The notes: generated by a model from the letters alone, not told the origin. A DNA stretch of 64,000 bases from Blasia pusilla (GCA_050084515.1 CM114271.1:59148001-59212000); one strand, 5' to 3'. Shown: positions 37,001-46,487, numbered from the stretch's first letter. Numbers and translations: made by a program.

Positions 37001-37197
37001 TCTATATTATTATTGGAGAGTGTCCCTTCATTTTGCAAACTCATCTCCTTTTGACACTTGACACTTTCTCCCAATAGGATTGCTCGACTTCTAAACCAAT
37101 AAGATCGCTAGAAATTAATTTTAAATGACGTTTGAAAATTAGGAGACTTAATTATGGAAGGTAAATTAAATTTGTGCATGGCACGAGTTGACACTAG
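37001..37197 (+). mobile_element. 197-bp non-autonomous Helitron, copy 2
   Basis: Starts TCTATATTATTATTGG and ends GTGCATGGCACGAGTTGACACTAG, with hairpin GTGC/GCAC and the CTAG terminus, inserted between A and T. Same family and orientation as 36694-36901. It lies about 60 bp upstream of the plus-strand retrotransposon's 5' LTR. Confidence 0.78.
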
Positions 37198-37258
37198 TTT
37201 TATGTTGTTCTTAAACAATACTATGGTCGCACATTGATTAAGACACAAGGGTCTTCTT

Positions 37259-37625
37259 TGTCATGACCATACGGATTATGTCGTAGAGTATAGTGTGCTA
37301 GTAGAGGCCATACCTTATGTAGGGCCGCAGTGTCTAGGTAGAGATGCGATTTCATACATAGGGTTGGGGGTTACTCAGTTGAGGGTGAGCTTTCCACTAA
37401 GGCCCGCTCTTAGGTTGGAGGATATAAGGTGGAGTGCACTCAAAGAGCAGTTTGTTCTTTGAGTTGAGCTTGTTGCGTTGGGAGTAGCCTTGGTAGTGAG
37501 TAAAGCTTTTGGCTATGGTGTTTCCCGCAAGCTTCGACCTAGATTCTCCCATCGTGGAGTGGGTTTGGCTCGATTGTATGTGATTCTATACGTGTTTTAT
37601 GACAGTTGGTCTTTCACGGATTTCA
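37259..37625 (+). repeat. 5' LTR of the plus-strand retrotransposon
   Basis: 367 bp, beginning TGTCATGAC and ending TTTCA, matching 46589-46948. A TATAAG box lies at 37423-37428. Unlike the 3' LTR it lacks the flanking block A. No target duplication could be recognised, because the 3' flank is block A'. Confidence 0.88.
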
Positions 37626-39120
37626 CTCAAAGAACTGACGTAGATCGATGGTAGCTTCGATTGTGGATCAGTAGGATATGGTTAGGGCTGATTGATTACT
37701 CAGCAGTGGATGTTCGTGGCTTGTTGCCTATGTTGGAGGTATGAATCTGGTGCGTGGTTGGTTGAGAAAGAAGCACCTTGTTGAGAGCTTTCCAACGCGC
37801 TTTAGATCGCTAGATTTCGTCAAGGGAGTTGGAAGTTATCAAGGATTGAAGATTCTGGTTCGTGTTCGACGGTTTTCTGATGTGGAGAGCTTGGAGTGCG
37901 GAAGCTTTGTTGAAGTTCATCCAGATCGGGTGAGAGGTTCATGTTGCTACTTGTATTGTAGTCTCATGTGAAACTATCTGCTCGAGTGTGTGGAGTGTTG
38001 CGGATTTCTGCGTGCATGAAACTTGGCGGAAGCGCTGTCGGATTTGTGATTCTGGAGGTGTATGGACAACAAGTTTGTCTGATTTTTAGCTCGGAGTACA
38101 GAGCTTGGTTGTAGCTGATTTTTTGTGGAGAGATAGCTATGGTGAGAGAATCAATTGAATTCTGGTCAAAACAAATTTGATTTTGGTTACGGATTTGTGA
38201 AGTAATTGCTGATCGAAATTTTGCGGACTAGCTCAAGGTGTGGCTATGGTGGACAGCGGATCGGAGGGACTGGTTGGTTGGTGACTCGTTCATTGTTGGA
38301 GACGCCTATCCCGTTGGGGGCGCCCTGGTTGGGCCTCTCTCCATAGCGAAGCATGGCAAAGCATGGCGAACGGGGCATGTCTTGAGCATTTCTCGGCGTT
38401 TTGAGGCTTCGAGGTAACTCGTGGTAGCTCGGTGCGAGTGGGCGTGAGAGGCGGAGTAAGGAGCAAGCAAGCAAGCTTTCTTGCTTTGGCGTGAGGCAAT
38501 TTTTGCAAGATTTGTGATTTGAGTGTTGCATAACTGGTCACCCATCTTTGGGCTATTATGCCTGGAGGACGCTTAACTACTGAGTTCTTAACTATGCCAG
38601 TGTACACACTAATGTAGCTCATTTGGTGCTGTTCGGAGATGTGTTAGGCGCTTTATGCATCTCAGATTTTTAGTTGATGTATCTCTAGCGCATAGTATGG
38701 TGTAGCCTCTCCATGCAGATGATATTTTCAGGTGGTGCGAGTCCGACTAGCACGTCATCAACCCGGGGCGGAGTAGATTTTGCGTTAGAATTGTGTGGTG
38801 GGTTCTGTGGATTCAGGGGGTGCCACGTTTGGTGGATTGTGTTACCTTGAATTCCATTTGCGATTGGAGGGTTGTCGTTGGACTTCCTGTGTTTGGATCC
38901 CCTCCATCGTTGCTTCTTGCTTGCGCGCCCATTGTTAGGGTTGACGTTGATTTCCAGAGTAGTGTTACTCATGTGTGCTACCGATAGTGAGGCTGGAGTG
39001 ATGACCAGTAGACCGTGGGAGGCTTCTTGTGGTGATGACACGTTAGGTTGCCTACATCCATAGCTAGTAGAGCTAGAATAGTATAGCGACATCAACGTCA
39101 CTTGGTTACTTAGTGGTGGT
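37626..39120 (+). other. Leader region of the plus-strand element
   Basis: About 1.5 kb between LTR and gag. It holds a 76-codon frame (37741-37971) of the unconserved type common in plant gypsy leaders, and an antisense 5S rRNA-like stretch (38520-38640). No clear tRNA primer-binding site follows the LTR. Confidence 0.6.
38520..38640 (-). other. 5S rRNA-like sequence (antisense within the retrotransposon leader)
   Basis: Read on the minus strand, this region follows the plant 5S rRNA in order: ATTAGTG near the start, AAGAACTC, AGTTAAGCGTCCTCC (box A side), then AAGATGGGTGACC (intermediate element) and GCAACAC at the end. Spacing is near that of a 5S gene, but many bases differ, so it is not a functional rRNA gene. 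It may be a 5S-derived SINE, or a pol III promoter segment of the type carried by Cassandra elements. It could still act as an internal promoter antisense to the element. Confidence 0.65.
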
Positions 39121-39123
39121 AAT

Positions 39124-40440
39124 TTGGTGGTGGTGCGGCATCGGCGTTGGTCATCACGGAGCTGTCGGGTGGTCTCGTTGGGGACCGTGGTGTGGACGGT
39201 GGTGGTTTCACACGGAGTGGATTTAGGTATCGACTACCTTTGCCACTTCCGACGGTTGATGAAGAGGAGGACGAGGGTGTTCCAAACACCGAGTCTTCTA
39301 CGTTGTTATCGAGTGTTGCAGCTCCATTGATTTGGGACATGGACGGGATATATGGGGCCATGAAGGGCCCATGACGATACTCGGGTGCAGTGGGCACCAT
39401 TGAGTTGGAGGACTTCATGCAGGAGTTTGATACGTGGTGTGATATGCAGATGTTGCGGAACGCCACGTTGTTTACACCCTTCTTGGCTTGGAAGGGGTTG
39501 TTTTAGCACTTGGAGGGACCACCCATGGATGATTACCATGAGTTTAGGAAGGACCATGTTGCTGAGATTGAGGCATGGAGACAATATTGGTCTCCAGGCT
39601 ATGTGTCTATTACCCATGGTGGTATTGGTAGTAGTGCTCATACTATGCCAACCATCCCGATGTTGAGTGGTACGAGTACGAGCCGGAGTGGGGGTACCAG
39701 TGGAGGTACCCATGGAGGTACTAGTGGGGGTACTAGTGGAGGTACTAGTGCCCCACCATCGTTTAGCCCGGTTGCAGAGTTCTTCAAGAGGTTGAAGAAG
39801 AACTATCAGGGAGTGAAGACAGAGAAGTTGAGGAATCTTTGAGAATTTGAGCGAAAGACTGGTGAGAGTCTTCGTGAGGCATACACTCGTATGCGACGCT
39901 TGATTTCAGTTTTCCAAGATATGACTGAGGCTCAGGCAGTCCAGTTTTGGTATGGGATCTTGGACAGAGAGTTGCGCTGCAGGGTACGTGATACTACTCT
40001 TATCAGTGATGATTCATCCACATTGACCCATGTGTTTGCTCTATCTGAGAAGATTGAGCTTAATATGGTGAAGGAGAGAGTGGTGACATCCGCATTCAAT
40101 AGGGATAAAACTACTACTTCTCGTGTTCAGCAGCCCACCTCATAGTCTCGTAGTAGTGGTGGTGGTAGTAGTAGTGGGAGTTGTGGGGGATACACATGAC
40201 CTCAGTCAGGTCCTAGAGGGACACTTGCGCAGAGACCATTGCCTTCATTTGCTGCCCCGCAGCAAGGACAGTCATGTTGGACATGTGGAGGTGATCATGT
40301 TAGGAAGTTTTGTCAATAGGATGGGAGATAGAATTTGGAGGATGGGCCTCAGTCGGCCCCAACTGAGTGTGATCATTGCGGGAGACCAGGTCATCCTCGA
40401 GAGCGTTGCTTTGATCTTCATCCAGAGTTGAGATCAGGCT
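39124..40440 (+). pseudogene. Gag with two CCHC zinc knuckles, plus-strand element
   Basis: Aligned pieces in shifting frames: GGFTRSGFRYR (39190), TIELEDFMQEFDTWCD (39400), HLEGPPMDDYHEFRKD (39510), a GGTSGGT repeat (39690-39750), then a capsid-like segment with LREAYTRMRRLIS and TEAQAVQFWYGILD (39870-39970). Two zinc knuckles follow: CWTCGGDHVRKFC (one residue short of the usual spacing, 40275) and the canonical CDHCGRPGHPRERC (40372). Stops at 39504, 40143 and 40317 are TAG. The first replaces a Gln seen in the minus-strand copy. Role: RNA packaging and particle formation. Confidence 0.82.
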
Positions 40441-41023
40441 GCAGCCGTGGTGGAGTAGTTCCGAGAGGCCGAGGTGGTAGAGGAGGTAGGGGTGGTAGAG
40501 GTGGACCAGTGGTTGGAGAGCCTACGGTGGCCACCCCTACCACTCTGACAGTCACTATGGTGCCAAGATTGAGATTGGCTACTATGGTGGTATCCAAAGA
40601 TAGATCGGGTTTGGGAGCAGGGCTTCCACCTCTTATGGAGGGGATGATCTCTCTTATATGGCGAGGGCAGCACAGGTTGAGGCATCAGCTGCAGTTACGA
40701 GAGGAGCCACTCGAGCGTCCGAGCTACGTGGTGCTACTGTGGAGTTGGACCCATAGAGGGGTGAGGCTGGGAGGCAGGCTAAGCTTCCTTAGTCATTCTT
40801 GTTGTCTGAGGTGCTTAGGACTCCATCCATGGTTCCTACGCAGCCTATTGAGCCGATAGTGGGGACTCGGCATCTACATCGCGTGTAGTAGACATGGATG
40901 CAAACATCAAAGTGTAGTATTGCGGATGGCAACCGGTGTTGGGATCCCCATTGTTTTCGCCACGGAGTCGATGGCTTTAGGAGTTGACTTAGCTCTGTAT
41001 TTCAACTAGCTTGATCACGTTGT

Positions 41024-41686
41024 GTGAACGTGGGGTGTTATTGCTACACGTCTTTGAGGTGGATGAGGGTGTTGCGGTGGAGCGACCCTCTATGTCGTGT
41101 AGCATTGAGTACGGTGCTACTTGCGGCGCAAAGAACGGCAAAGATGGATGCATTACCAGCCCGGCCAGCCATTGATCGTGAGAGGTTTACACCTGGTGTA
41201 TGTATGTTGGACAACCGAAGTGGGATATTCCGATTGGTGAGTCCTATAGGACAGGTGTATAGAACAGATAGAGTCTTGTTAGACCCTGGTGCCCAACCTT
41301 TGATGTTGGGAAAGGCGGCATGTATTGGTTTGGGTATTCGGAGGTCAGAGCTTGAGCCTTGCCCATTCCAGATTCAAACATCACTTGGAGGAGCCAATGA
41401 TAGGTCTCAATTCATGACACAGGATAAGTTTTCTGTGCAGTTGAGACCAGATCATGCGACTGATAGCTCCTGGTTGGGAGTATCTACGGTAGTCACATCA
41501 ACCGAGTCGTATGATGTACTAGTTGGAGGAGCAGTATTGTACCCGATGGGTTTTCAGATGGATTACTGGACTGAGACAACATCTTATAGACCTGGTTGGC
41601 AGTCCGGGGATGGACGTATGAGCCAAGTTCCTGTGAGATTTATTTATGGGGCTCGACCAGAGGGTCTTCCCCCCAGCATGTGTTAG
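41024..41686 (+). CDS. Retropepsin-like protease region, plus-strand element
   Basis: An open frame of 220 codons. The protease proper begins near residue 40. The active-site block is VLLDPGAQPLML. The minus-strand copy has Asp-Ser-Gly-Ala here, so Ser-to-Pro next to the catalytic Asp is probably inactivating. The second conserved block is YDVLVGGAVLYPMGF. The frame's first residues are out of register with gag. Role: processing of Gag-Pol. Confidence 0.8.
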   Translation: MNVGCYCYTSLRWMRVLRWSDPLCRVALSTVLLAAQRTAKMDALPARPAIDRERFTPGVCMLDNRSGIFRLVSPIGQVYRTDRVLLDPGAQPLMLGKAACIGLGIRRSELEPCPFQIQTSLGGANDRSQFMTQDKFSVQLRPDHATDSSWLGVSTVVTSTESYDVLVGGAVLYPMGFQMDYWTETTSYRPGWQSGDGRMSQVPVRFIYGARPEGLPPSMC

Positions 41687-41969
41687 CATCTGTGGCTGGT
41701 TTTAGTGGAGTAGTCACTTGGCCAGGAGACTTTTTGGAGAGTAATGTTTCTGCTATGGATTCTCCTATGCATGAGGAGGTAGAGGAGGTCCCTATTTTTG
41801 CAGCAGTGGCATCCTCATCGTTGGATGTGCCACTTTGGAGTTCAGGCGGTGCACTACGGCAGGAGGCTGATCGCCTAGTGCATGAGGCTTGGTGTGAGGC
41901 TGTTATACCTCACAAGGAAGAGGAGGCCCCACGGCGGACTCCTACTTCTGGTCCATTGGGTTATCCCCT
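41687..41969 (+). pseudogene. Protease-to-methyltransferase linker, plus-strand element
   Basis: Contained in an open frame at 41596-42024 that includes VVTWPGDFLESNVSAMD and an Ala/Glu-rich helix-like stretch (ALRQEADRLVHEAWCEAV). The equivalent stretch exists in the minus-strand element. A frame change near 41960 separates it from the methyltransferase start. No known family. Confidence 0.6.
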
Positions 41970-42590
41970 TTGGATACTACACCCATTGTATGGCAGTATC
42001 CGCCAGAGGGCATTTGTGTGTTAGATCTCTTTGGTGGGATTAGCACTGGTTTGGCTGCAGTATTGCATGCCGGTATTCCTGTGCGGAGACACGTGTATGT
42101 GGAACGAGATGAGACGGCCCAGAGAGTCTCATCCCGACATATTGGTCAGTTGATGTGGAGATATCTTGAGTTGTTGCCATCATCATCTATTCGTGGGTAC
42201 CAGCGTGCTTTGCCGTCACACATTGCATTGTTGGGGGCGCAGGACCTTGAGAGGGTTGGTCATGTGGATTTGGTGATTGCTGGATGGCCATGTCAGGGTC
42301 ATACACGTGCTGGTCGTGATGAGGGATTACACGACCCTAGGTCTCGATTGTTTTGGGAGATGTTACGGGTGTTACGACATCTTCAGGTTCATCAAGCATG
42401 TGCTCCAGCTTACATTCTGGAGAATGTTCCATTGTTGGGTGACACTCGAACCCGGATGATGGCGAGTGTTCATGAGGTGCGGTCTTGGATTGGACCAGCG
42501 GTGTTGTTGGATGCAACGCGAGTTGGCTCGCGTGCACATCGTCCACGCTTGTGGTGGACAAACTTGTTGCCTAGGGAGGTTCTACGTTGA
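41970..42590 (+). CDS. C5-cytosine DNA methyltransferase, catalytic part (DNMT3/DRM-like), in retrotransposon pol
   Basis: A 206-codon open frame holding the catalytic half of a DNA cytosine-5 methyltransferase. Motif I, VLDLFGGISTG (residues 17-27), binds S-adenosylmethionine. VYVERD (43-48) ends the second strand. Motif IV is AGWPCQG (104-110) with the catalytic Cys108. Motif VI is LENVP (150-154). Motif VIII is AHRPRLWWTNL (189-199). The order and wording of motifs VI-VIII (DATRVGSRAH, then R-x-R) resemble DNMT3/DRM enzymes more than DNMT1/CMT. Reaction: transfer of methyl from SAM to cytosine C5. The recognition and C-terminal parts continue out of frame in the next entry. Start chosen at the first ATG; in the intact polyprotein this would be internal. 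All catalytic residues I can check are present. Confidence 0.9.
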   Translation: MDTTPIVWQYPPEGICVLDLFGGISTGLAAVLHAGIPVRRHVYVERDETAQRVSSRHIGQLMWRYLELLPSSSIRGYQRALPSHIALLGAQDLERVGHVDLVIAGWPCQGHTRAGRDEGLHDPRSRLFWEMLRVLRHLQVHQACAPAYILENVPLLGDTRTRMMASVHEVRSWIGPAVLLDATRVGSRAHRPRLWWTNLLPREVLR

Positions 42591-43010
42591 GCATATGATG
42601 CAGTGCAGCGGGATCCTTGCCTTACAGTGGATAGTATCTTGGATCTTTGGCGACTTTCTCGGTGGTGAGGGTTATTGATCGGTCACCCATGGCGGTGGTG
42701 AATCGTGTGGGCCAGCCTAGGATGGCACTACCCACATTTGTGAGTTTTCCCTCGTCACATGCATACAGGGAAGGTGGTCCCGGGCTTGTATGGGATTCTC
42801 ATGTGCAACAGTTGGTGGAGCCTAACGCTGATGAGAGAGAGAGCGTGCGATGGGATTTGCTACTGGTGTAACAACGGTTGCTTCCATTTATGAGGCTTCA
42901 CGACGTCATGTGTTGGGTCAGGCCATGGACCTGAATTATTTGACTTGGATTTTGAGTCTTGGTATGGCCGAGCAGGTCGACTTCGGACTATGTCTGTGGG
43001 TCTTCCACCC
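42591..43010 (+). pseudogene. Target-recognition and motif IX/X part of the methyltransferase, frameshifted
   Basis: After a TGA at 42588 the domain continues through RDPCLTVDSILDLW, then in another frame RVIDRSPMAVVNRVGQPRMA and ALPTFVSFPSS. After a slip in a GA run near 42835-42842 come ERAMGFATGVTTVAS and RRHVLGQAMDLNYLTW. The last blocks match the DNMT3 pattern of (T)EMERxxGFP..., then RxxLLGxSWSVPVI, with LGQ in place of LG[NR]. Three frame changes prevent one complete chain from this copy. Confidence 0.82.
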
Positions 43011-43211
43011 CTTGTAATGAGCTCGATGGCTACCGGGACGGTAGAGGCATCGGCTTGGGGCGAGGAGAGTAGTATTTTGCATCCTTGGAGTAAATGGGAT
43101 GTAATGACTGGGCATGTGGAGTTGGTTCCTCATGCTGGTGGAGGAGTTATTTGCTCAGATGATGGTCTAGCTAAGGGTGTACCATCTTGTGAGGGGGTTG
43201 CGTAGCAACCA

Positions 43212-44366
43212 ATGGCATCGTCCTCTCCCTCTAGTGTGCCAGTGGAGGAGACTTGGGAGCCATTTCTTGGGCCCAAGCTTACGGGAGGTGAGAAACGACG
43301 CTTGACACAATTCCTACGTGCTTATAGGAGTTGTTTTGCCTTTAGCATGAAGGAGTTGAGTTCTCTGGTTGGACCCGGTATACGGATTGATTTGGCTAGT
43401 GATACGCCAATCTTCCGTCGTCCCTACCAATATAGTAATATGGAGAGGGACCTAATTCAGAGTAGGCCGTTGGACCTTTTGGAGGCTGGATTAGTGGAGT
43501 TGTCGCATGGAGAGTATGCATCAGCCACTGTCATGCCTGCTAAAAAGGATATGCATGGCAACTACACGGATAGGCGGATGTGTGGAGATTACCGTCCTAT
43601 CAATCGGAAAACCAAGGCCGATAGGTATGCCATGCCTACACCTGAGGAGATCTTTGATGTGGTGGGACAGGCAAAGATTTTCAGTACTTTGGATCTTGGG
43701 CGCAGATACCATCAATTGCCGTTTCGGGAGAGTGACAAGGCCAAGACAACATTTTGGGGTGTCAACTCTCATGGCAAGGATTGTTTGTACCAGTGGAAAT
43801 TCTTACCCTTTGGGTTGAAGAATGCATCTGCCGAGTTTCAGAGAGTGATGGACAGGATCCTAGGAGGGTTGGATTTTTTTCGGTGTTACATTGATGATAT
43901 CTTGGTGTTCAGTAACACGGTGGAGGAGCATCAGATACATTTGCAGATGGTGTTTGAGCGGTTGAAAGCTCATGGTCTACGTTTGCATCCAAGAAAGTGT
44001 AAGTTCTTCCATGAGGATGTTGAGTACTTGGGTCATGTGATCTATCCAAGTGGTTTGGGAGTTCAGCAAGCAAAGGTGGAGGCTATTGCACTTATTCCGC
44101 GTCCGGTAGATGTGAGTAGAGTTCAAGCATTCATGGGATTGGCGAACTACTATCGGAGGTATGTGAAGGGATTTAGTGCTATGGCAAAGCCTTTGAACCA
44201 ATTTCTGAAATCAGATCAAGAGTGGCAATGGGGAGATGATCAAGAGAGAGCTTTTGTGGAGCTTAAGGCCCAGTTGGTGGCGGCGCCTATCTTGAGGGAC
44301 CTATCAGAGGGCGCCCATTTCAGTTACACATTGATTGGAGTAGGTTGGGACTTGGAGCGGTGTTGA
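43212..44366 (+). CDS. Reverse transcriptase, plus-strand element
   Basis: A 384-codon open frame covering a complete gypsy RT. It shows DTPIFRRPYQYS, MCGDYRPINRKTKAD, PTPEEIFDVV, STLDLGRRYHQ (first catalytic Asp), LPFGLKNASAEFQRVM, CYIDDILVFS (YxDD box), HPRKCKFFHEDVEYLGH, and the connection LANYYRRYVKGFS up to WQWGDDQERAF. A one-base loss near 44300 shifts the end out of the RNase H frame. Role: synthesis of cDNA from the element RNA inside the particle. Confidence 0.95.
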   Translation: MASSSPSSVPVEETWEPFLGPKLTGGEKRRLTQFLRAYRSCFAFSMKELSSLVGPGIRIDLASDTPIFRRPYQYSNMERDLIQSRPLDLLEAGLVELSHGEYASATVMPAKKDMHGNYTDRRMCGDYRPINRKTKADRYAMPTPEEIFDVVGQAKIFSTLDLGRRYHQLPFRESDKAKTTFWGVNSHGKDCLYQWKFLPFGLKNASAEFQRVMDRILGGLDFFRCYIDDILVFSNTVEEHQIHLQMVFERLKAHGLRLHPRKCKFFHEDVEYLGHVIYPSGLGVQQAKVEAIALIPRPVDVSRVQAFMGLANYYRRYVKGFSAMAKPLNQFLKSDQEWQWGDDQERAFVELKAQLVAAPILRDLSEGAHFSYTLIGVGWDLERC

Positions 44367-44910
44367 CACAATATGATGATGAGCACATGGAGTTTGTGGT
44401 GGCCTATGCAAGTCGTTCGAATAATGCAGCGGAGTCGCGCTATAGTTCATATGAGGGAGAGTGCTTGGCAGTAGTGTGGGCTGTGGCACACTTTAGGTGT
44501 TACTTGTTTGGCACACAGTTTACCCTTGTTACTGATCACCAGTCGCTCAAGTGGTTGATGGGGTTTGACAAGCTTACAGGGAAGCTTGCACGGTGGGCTC
44601 TTATCTTACAGGAGTATGACTTCCAAGTGGTACATAGACCTGGAGTTGCCAATCTTGATGTTGATGGGTTGAGTAGGAACCCATGTTCTAGCCAAGAGGA
44701 TACAATTGGGGCTAGATGGCATGGCGAGGTTGATGAGGAGATGGTGCCAAGTTGGCATGCATCCGCCTTTTTATGTTGGTTAGGGGTGGACTCTAGTATG
44801 GAGGACCACATGATATCTTACTCTAGTCAGAGGGTAGATGGCCAGCCTTCAGATCCTAAGGTTGGAGATGGTGGTACGGATCAACGTGATATTCATGATG
44901 ATGCGTTGGT
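44318..44910 (+). pseudogene. RNase H and linker, plus-strand element
   Basis: The frame opens in register at QLHIDWSRLGLGAVL (first catalytic Asp), then YEGECLAVVWAVAHFRC (Glu), TLVTDHQSLKWLM (Asp) and DVDGLSRNPCSS. It is intact from about 44318 and continues through an acidic linker into the integrase N terminus, but is separated from RT by the frameshift near 44300. Confidence 0.88.
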
Positions 44911-45660
44911 GTTGGAGTTCCTACGGACCAGTAGGGTGCCAGACATAGTGAGTGCCAAGGAGCGAGATCGTGTTCTTCAACGTGCTAAGAGGTATCGATT
45001 GGAGGGAACACATATTCTCCGTATGTGGGAGGATGGTAGAGTACGAGTAGTGCCACATTTGGCTCAGAGAGAGCGACAGCGACATGCCCATGAGGAGTTG
45101 GGACATTTTGGGATAAAGCGACGTATAGCTTACTCCTTGGTCAGATTGGTGGCGTGGCATGCATACTCAGTGCAGATTGGTGTCATGTTGTATGGTTTGT
45201 GACGGGTGAGGGCATCATTCAATGCCCCTACACCACAATTACACCCTTGCCTATTATGGGGTTGGGTTACCGTTGGAGTGTGGACTTTTGGGACCGTTAT
45301 CGTTGGTATGCGACATCATCGATATGTGTTGGTGATGGTGGAGCACTTCTCCAAGTGGATTGAGTTGGTGGCATTACCTGACAAGGCAAGTGAGGGAACG
45401 GCCTATGCGTTTCTTGATAGAGTGCTCAGTCATTTTGGTGCACTAGCTGAAGTGCTGATCGACTAGGGTATAGAGTTTCAGGGTGAGTTTCAGGTCTTGT
45501 GTGACAAGGCGTTGATTGATCATCGGACCACGTCTCGAGATCATCCAGAGGCGGATGGTTTGGTTGAGCGTGTGGTTCAGACGGTGAAGAGGGCATTGCG
45601 CAAGTATGGCCTACAGAAGGGGCATCTTGGAGATTGGGATATTTAGTTGCCATGGTTAGC
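44911..45660 (+). pseudogene. Integrase, plus-strand element
   Basis: The HHCC module starts RHAHEELGHFGIKR (45085), with its Cys pair frameshifted near 45190. The core has RWSVDFW (first Asp, 45275), then YVLVMVEHFSKWIELVALPD. The second Asp motif reads LID followed by TAG (45464-45466), where the minus-strand copy has LTDQG, then GIEF. The Glu lies in EADGLVERVVQ (45550). Another TAG at 45644 also appears to replace Gln. The triad is visible but the protein is interrupted. Confidence 0.88.
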
Positions 45661-46140
45661 CATAGGATATAGGTTCAGTCGCCAAGCATCCTTGGCTTCC
45701 TTCTCACCTTATTTTCTGTTATACGACCGAGATCCAGACTTGCCAACAACAATTCGTCGAGAGTCTAGTGAGGTGATGAACCTTGATGACCCAGAGATGT
45801 GGATGAGAGTGTGTTCTTAGCGGGCAGAGCTCTTTCGGAGAGTTATGCCAACAGCCTTTGAGAATCTTGCCATTGCTCAACACAGGGATACGTTGCGGTA
45901 TGCAACCATTCGGGGTGGAGGTTATCGACCATTGATTTGTAGGTTCCAGTGGGGGACTATGTCTATTTGCAGCAGATTGCACCGACAACGTTGGATGTGA
46001 CGGCAGACCGCACTATTTTACGAGTGTGCGAGGTGTTAGCTTCTGGAGTTCTCATGTTGGAGGGTCGTGATGGAGTTGTTTGGAAGGACCATGTGCGTAA
46101 TTGTGCGCCATGTCATCTTCCAAATGTGGATGGTACTGTT
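45661..46140 (+). pseudogene. Integrase C-terminal region, plus-strand element
   Basis: A GPY-like segment (SPYFLLYDRDPDLP, 45705-45745) is followed by a region ending with GDYVYLQQIAPTTLDVTADR and GVLMLEGRDGVVWKDHVRNC, both closely matching the minus-strand element. TAG at 45818 replaces a Gln codon present in copy 1. A frame change lies near 45935. Confidence 0.75.
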
Positions 46141-46335
46141 GACCCAAGCTTAGCCATGATACGTGCTAGCTTGAGGTGCATGTTGTGTGGGTCTGCTGGT
46201 AACACAGCCCGTATGTTGGTGTGTGATCGGTGTTCTAGAGGTTGGCACATGATGTGTTTGACTCACGTATGGATGTTGTTCCCTTTGGAAGGTGGGTTTG
46301 TCCTCGATGTACTTAGGAGAGGTAGATGACTTGAT
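46141..46335 (+). pseudogene. PHD finger at the end of pol, plus-strand element
   Basis: In frame: LRCMLCGSAGNTARMLVCD, then RCSRGWHMMCL. A single-base shift near 46290 then moves the last Cys pair (WVCPRC) into another frame. Combining both copies shows the order C-x2-C, C-x2-C, H-x2-C, C-x2-C of a PHD finger. The family reads histone H3 tail state. A role in directing integration is inference. Confidence 0.82.
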
Positions 46336-46487
46336 CTTTGCATGATATGGATTACGGATGTGCGACTAACGATGGGGCAACCTAGCACCCGGCGTTCGAT
46401 TCGTGCACCCAAGAAGGTGTATAGCATGTAGTAGATGTATAGGGCTACCAGGAGTTAGAGGACCTAACCGCCTTGATTAGGGGGCGA
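46336..46487 (+). other. 3' noncoding part of the element and purine run
   Basis: Noncoding sequence ending in TTAGGGGGCGAG (46477-46488), a candidate polypurine tract. The base that follows would by retroviral logic be the first of the LTR, which conflicts with the LTR boundary set by the 5' copy (see block A). Confidence 0.55.

Noticed and set aside
38520-38640. A functional 5S rRNA gene
   Set aside because: Too many differences from plant 5S, including within the promoter boxes, and single-copy placement inside a retrotransposon leader.
39690-39755. Tandem GGTACTAGTGGAGGTACTAGT run as an independent satellite
   Set aside because: It encodes an in-frame GGTSGGT linker in gag and is best explained as part of that protein.
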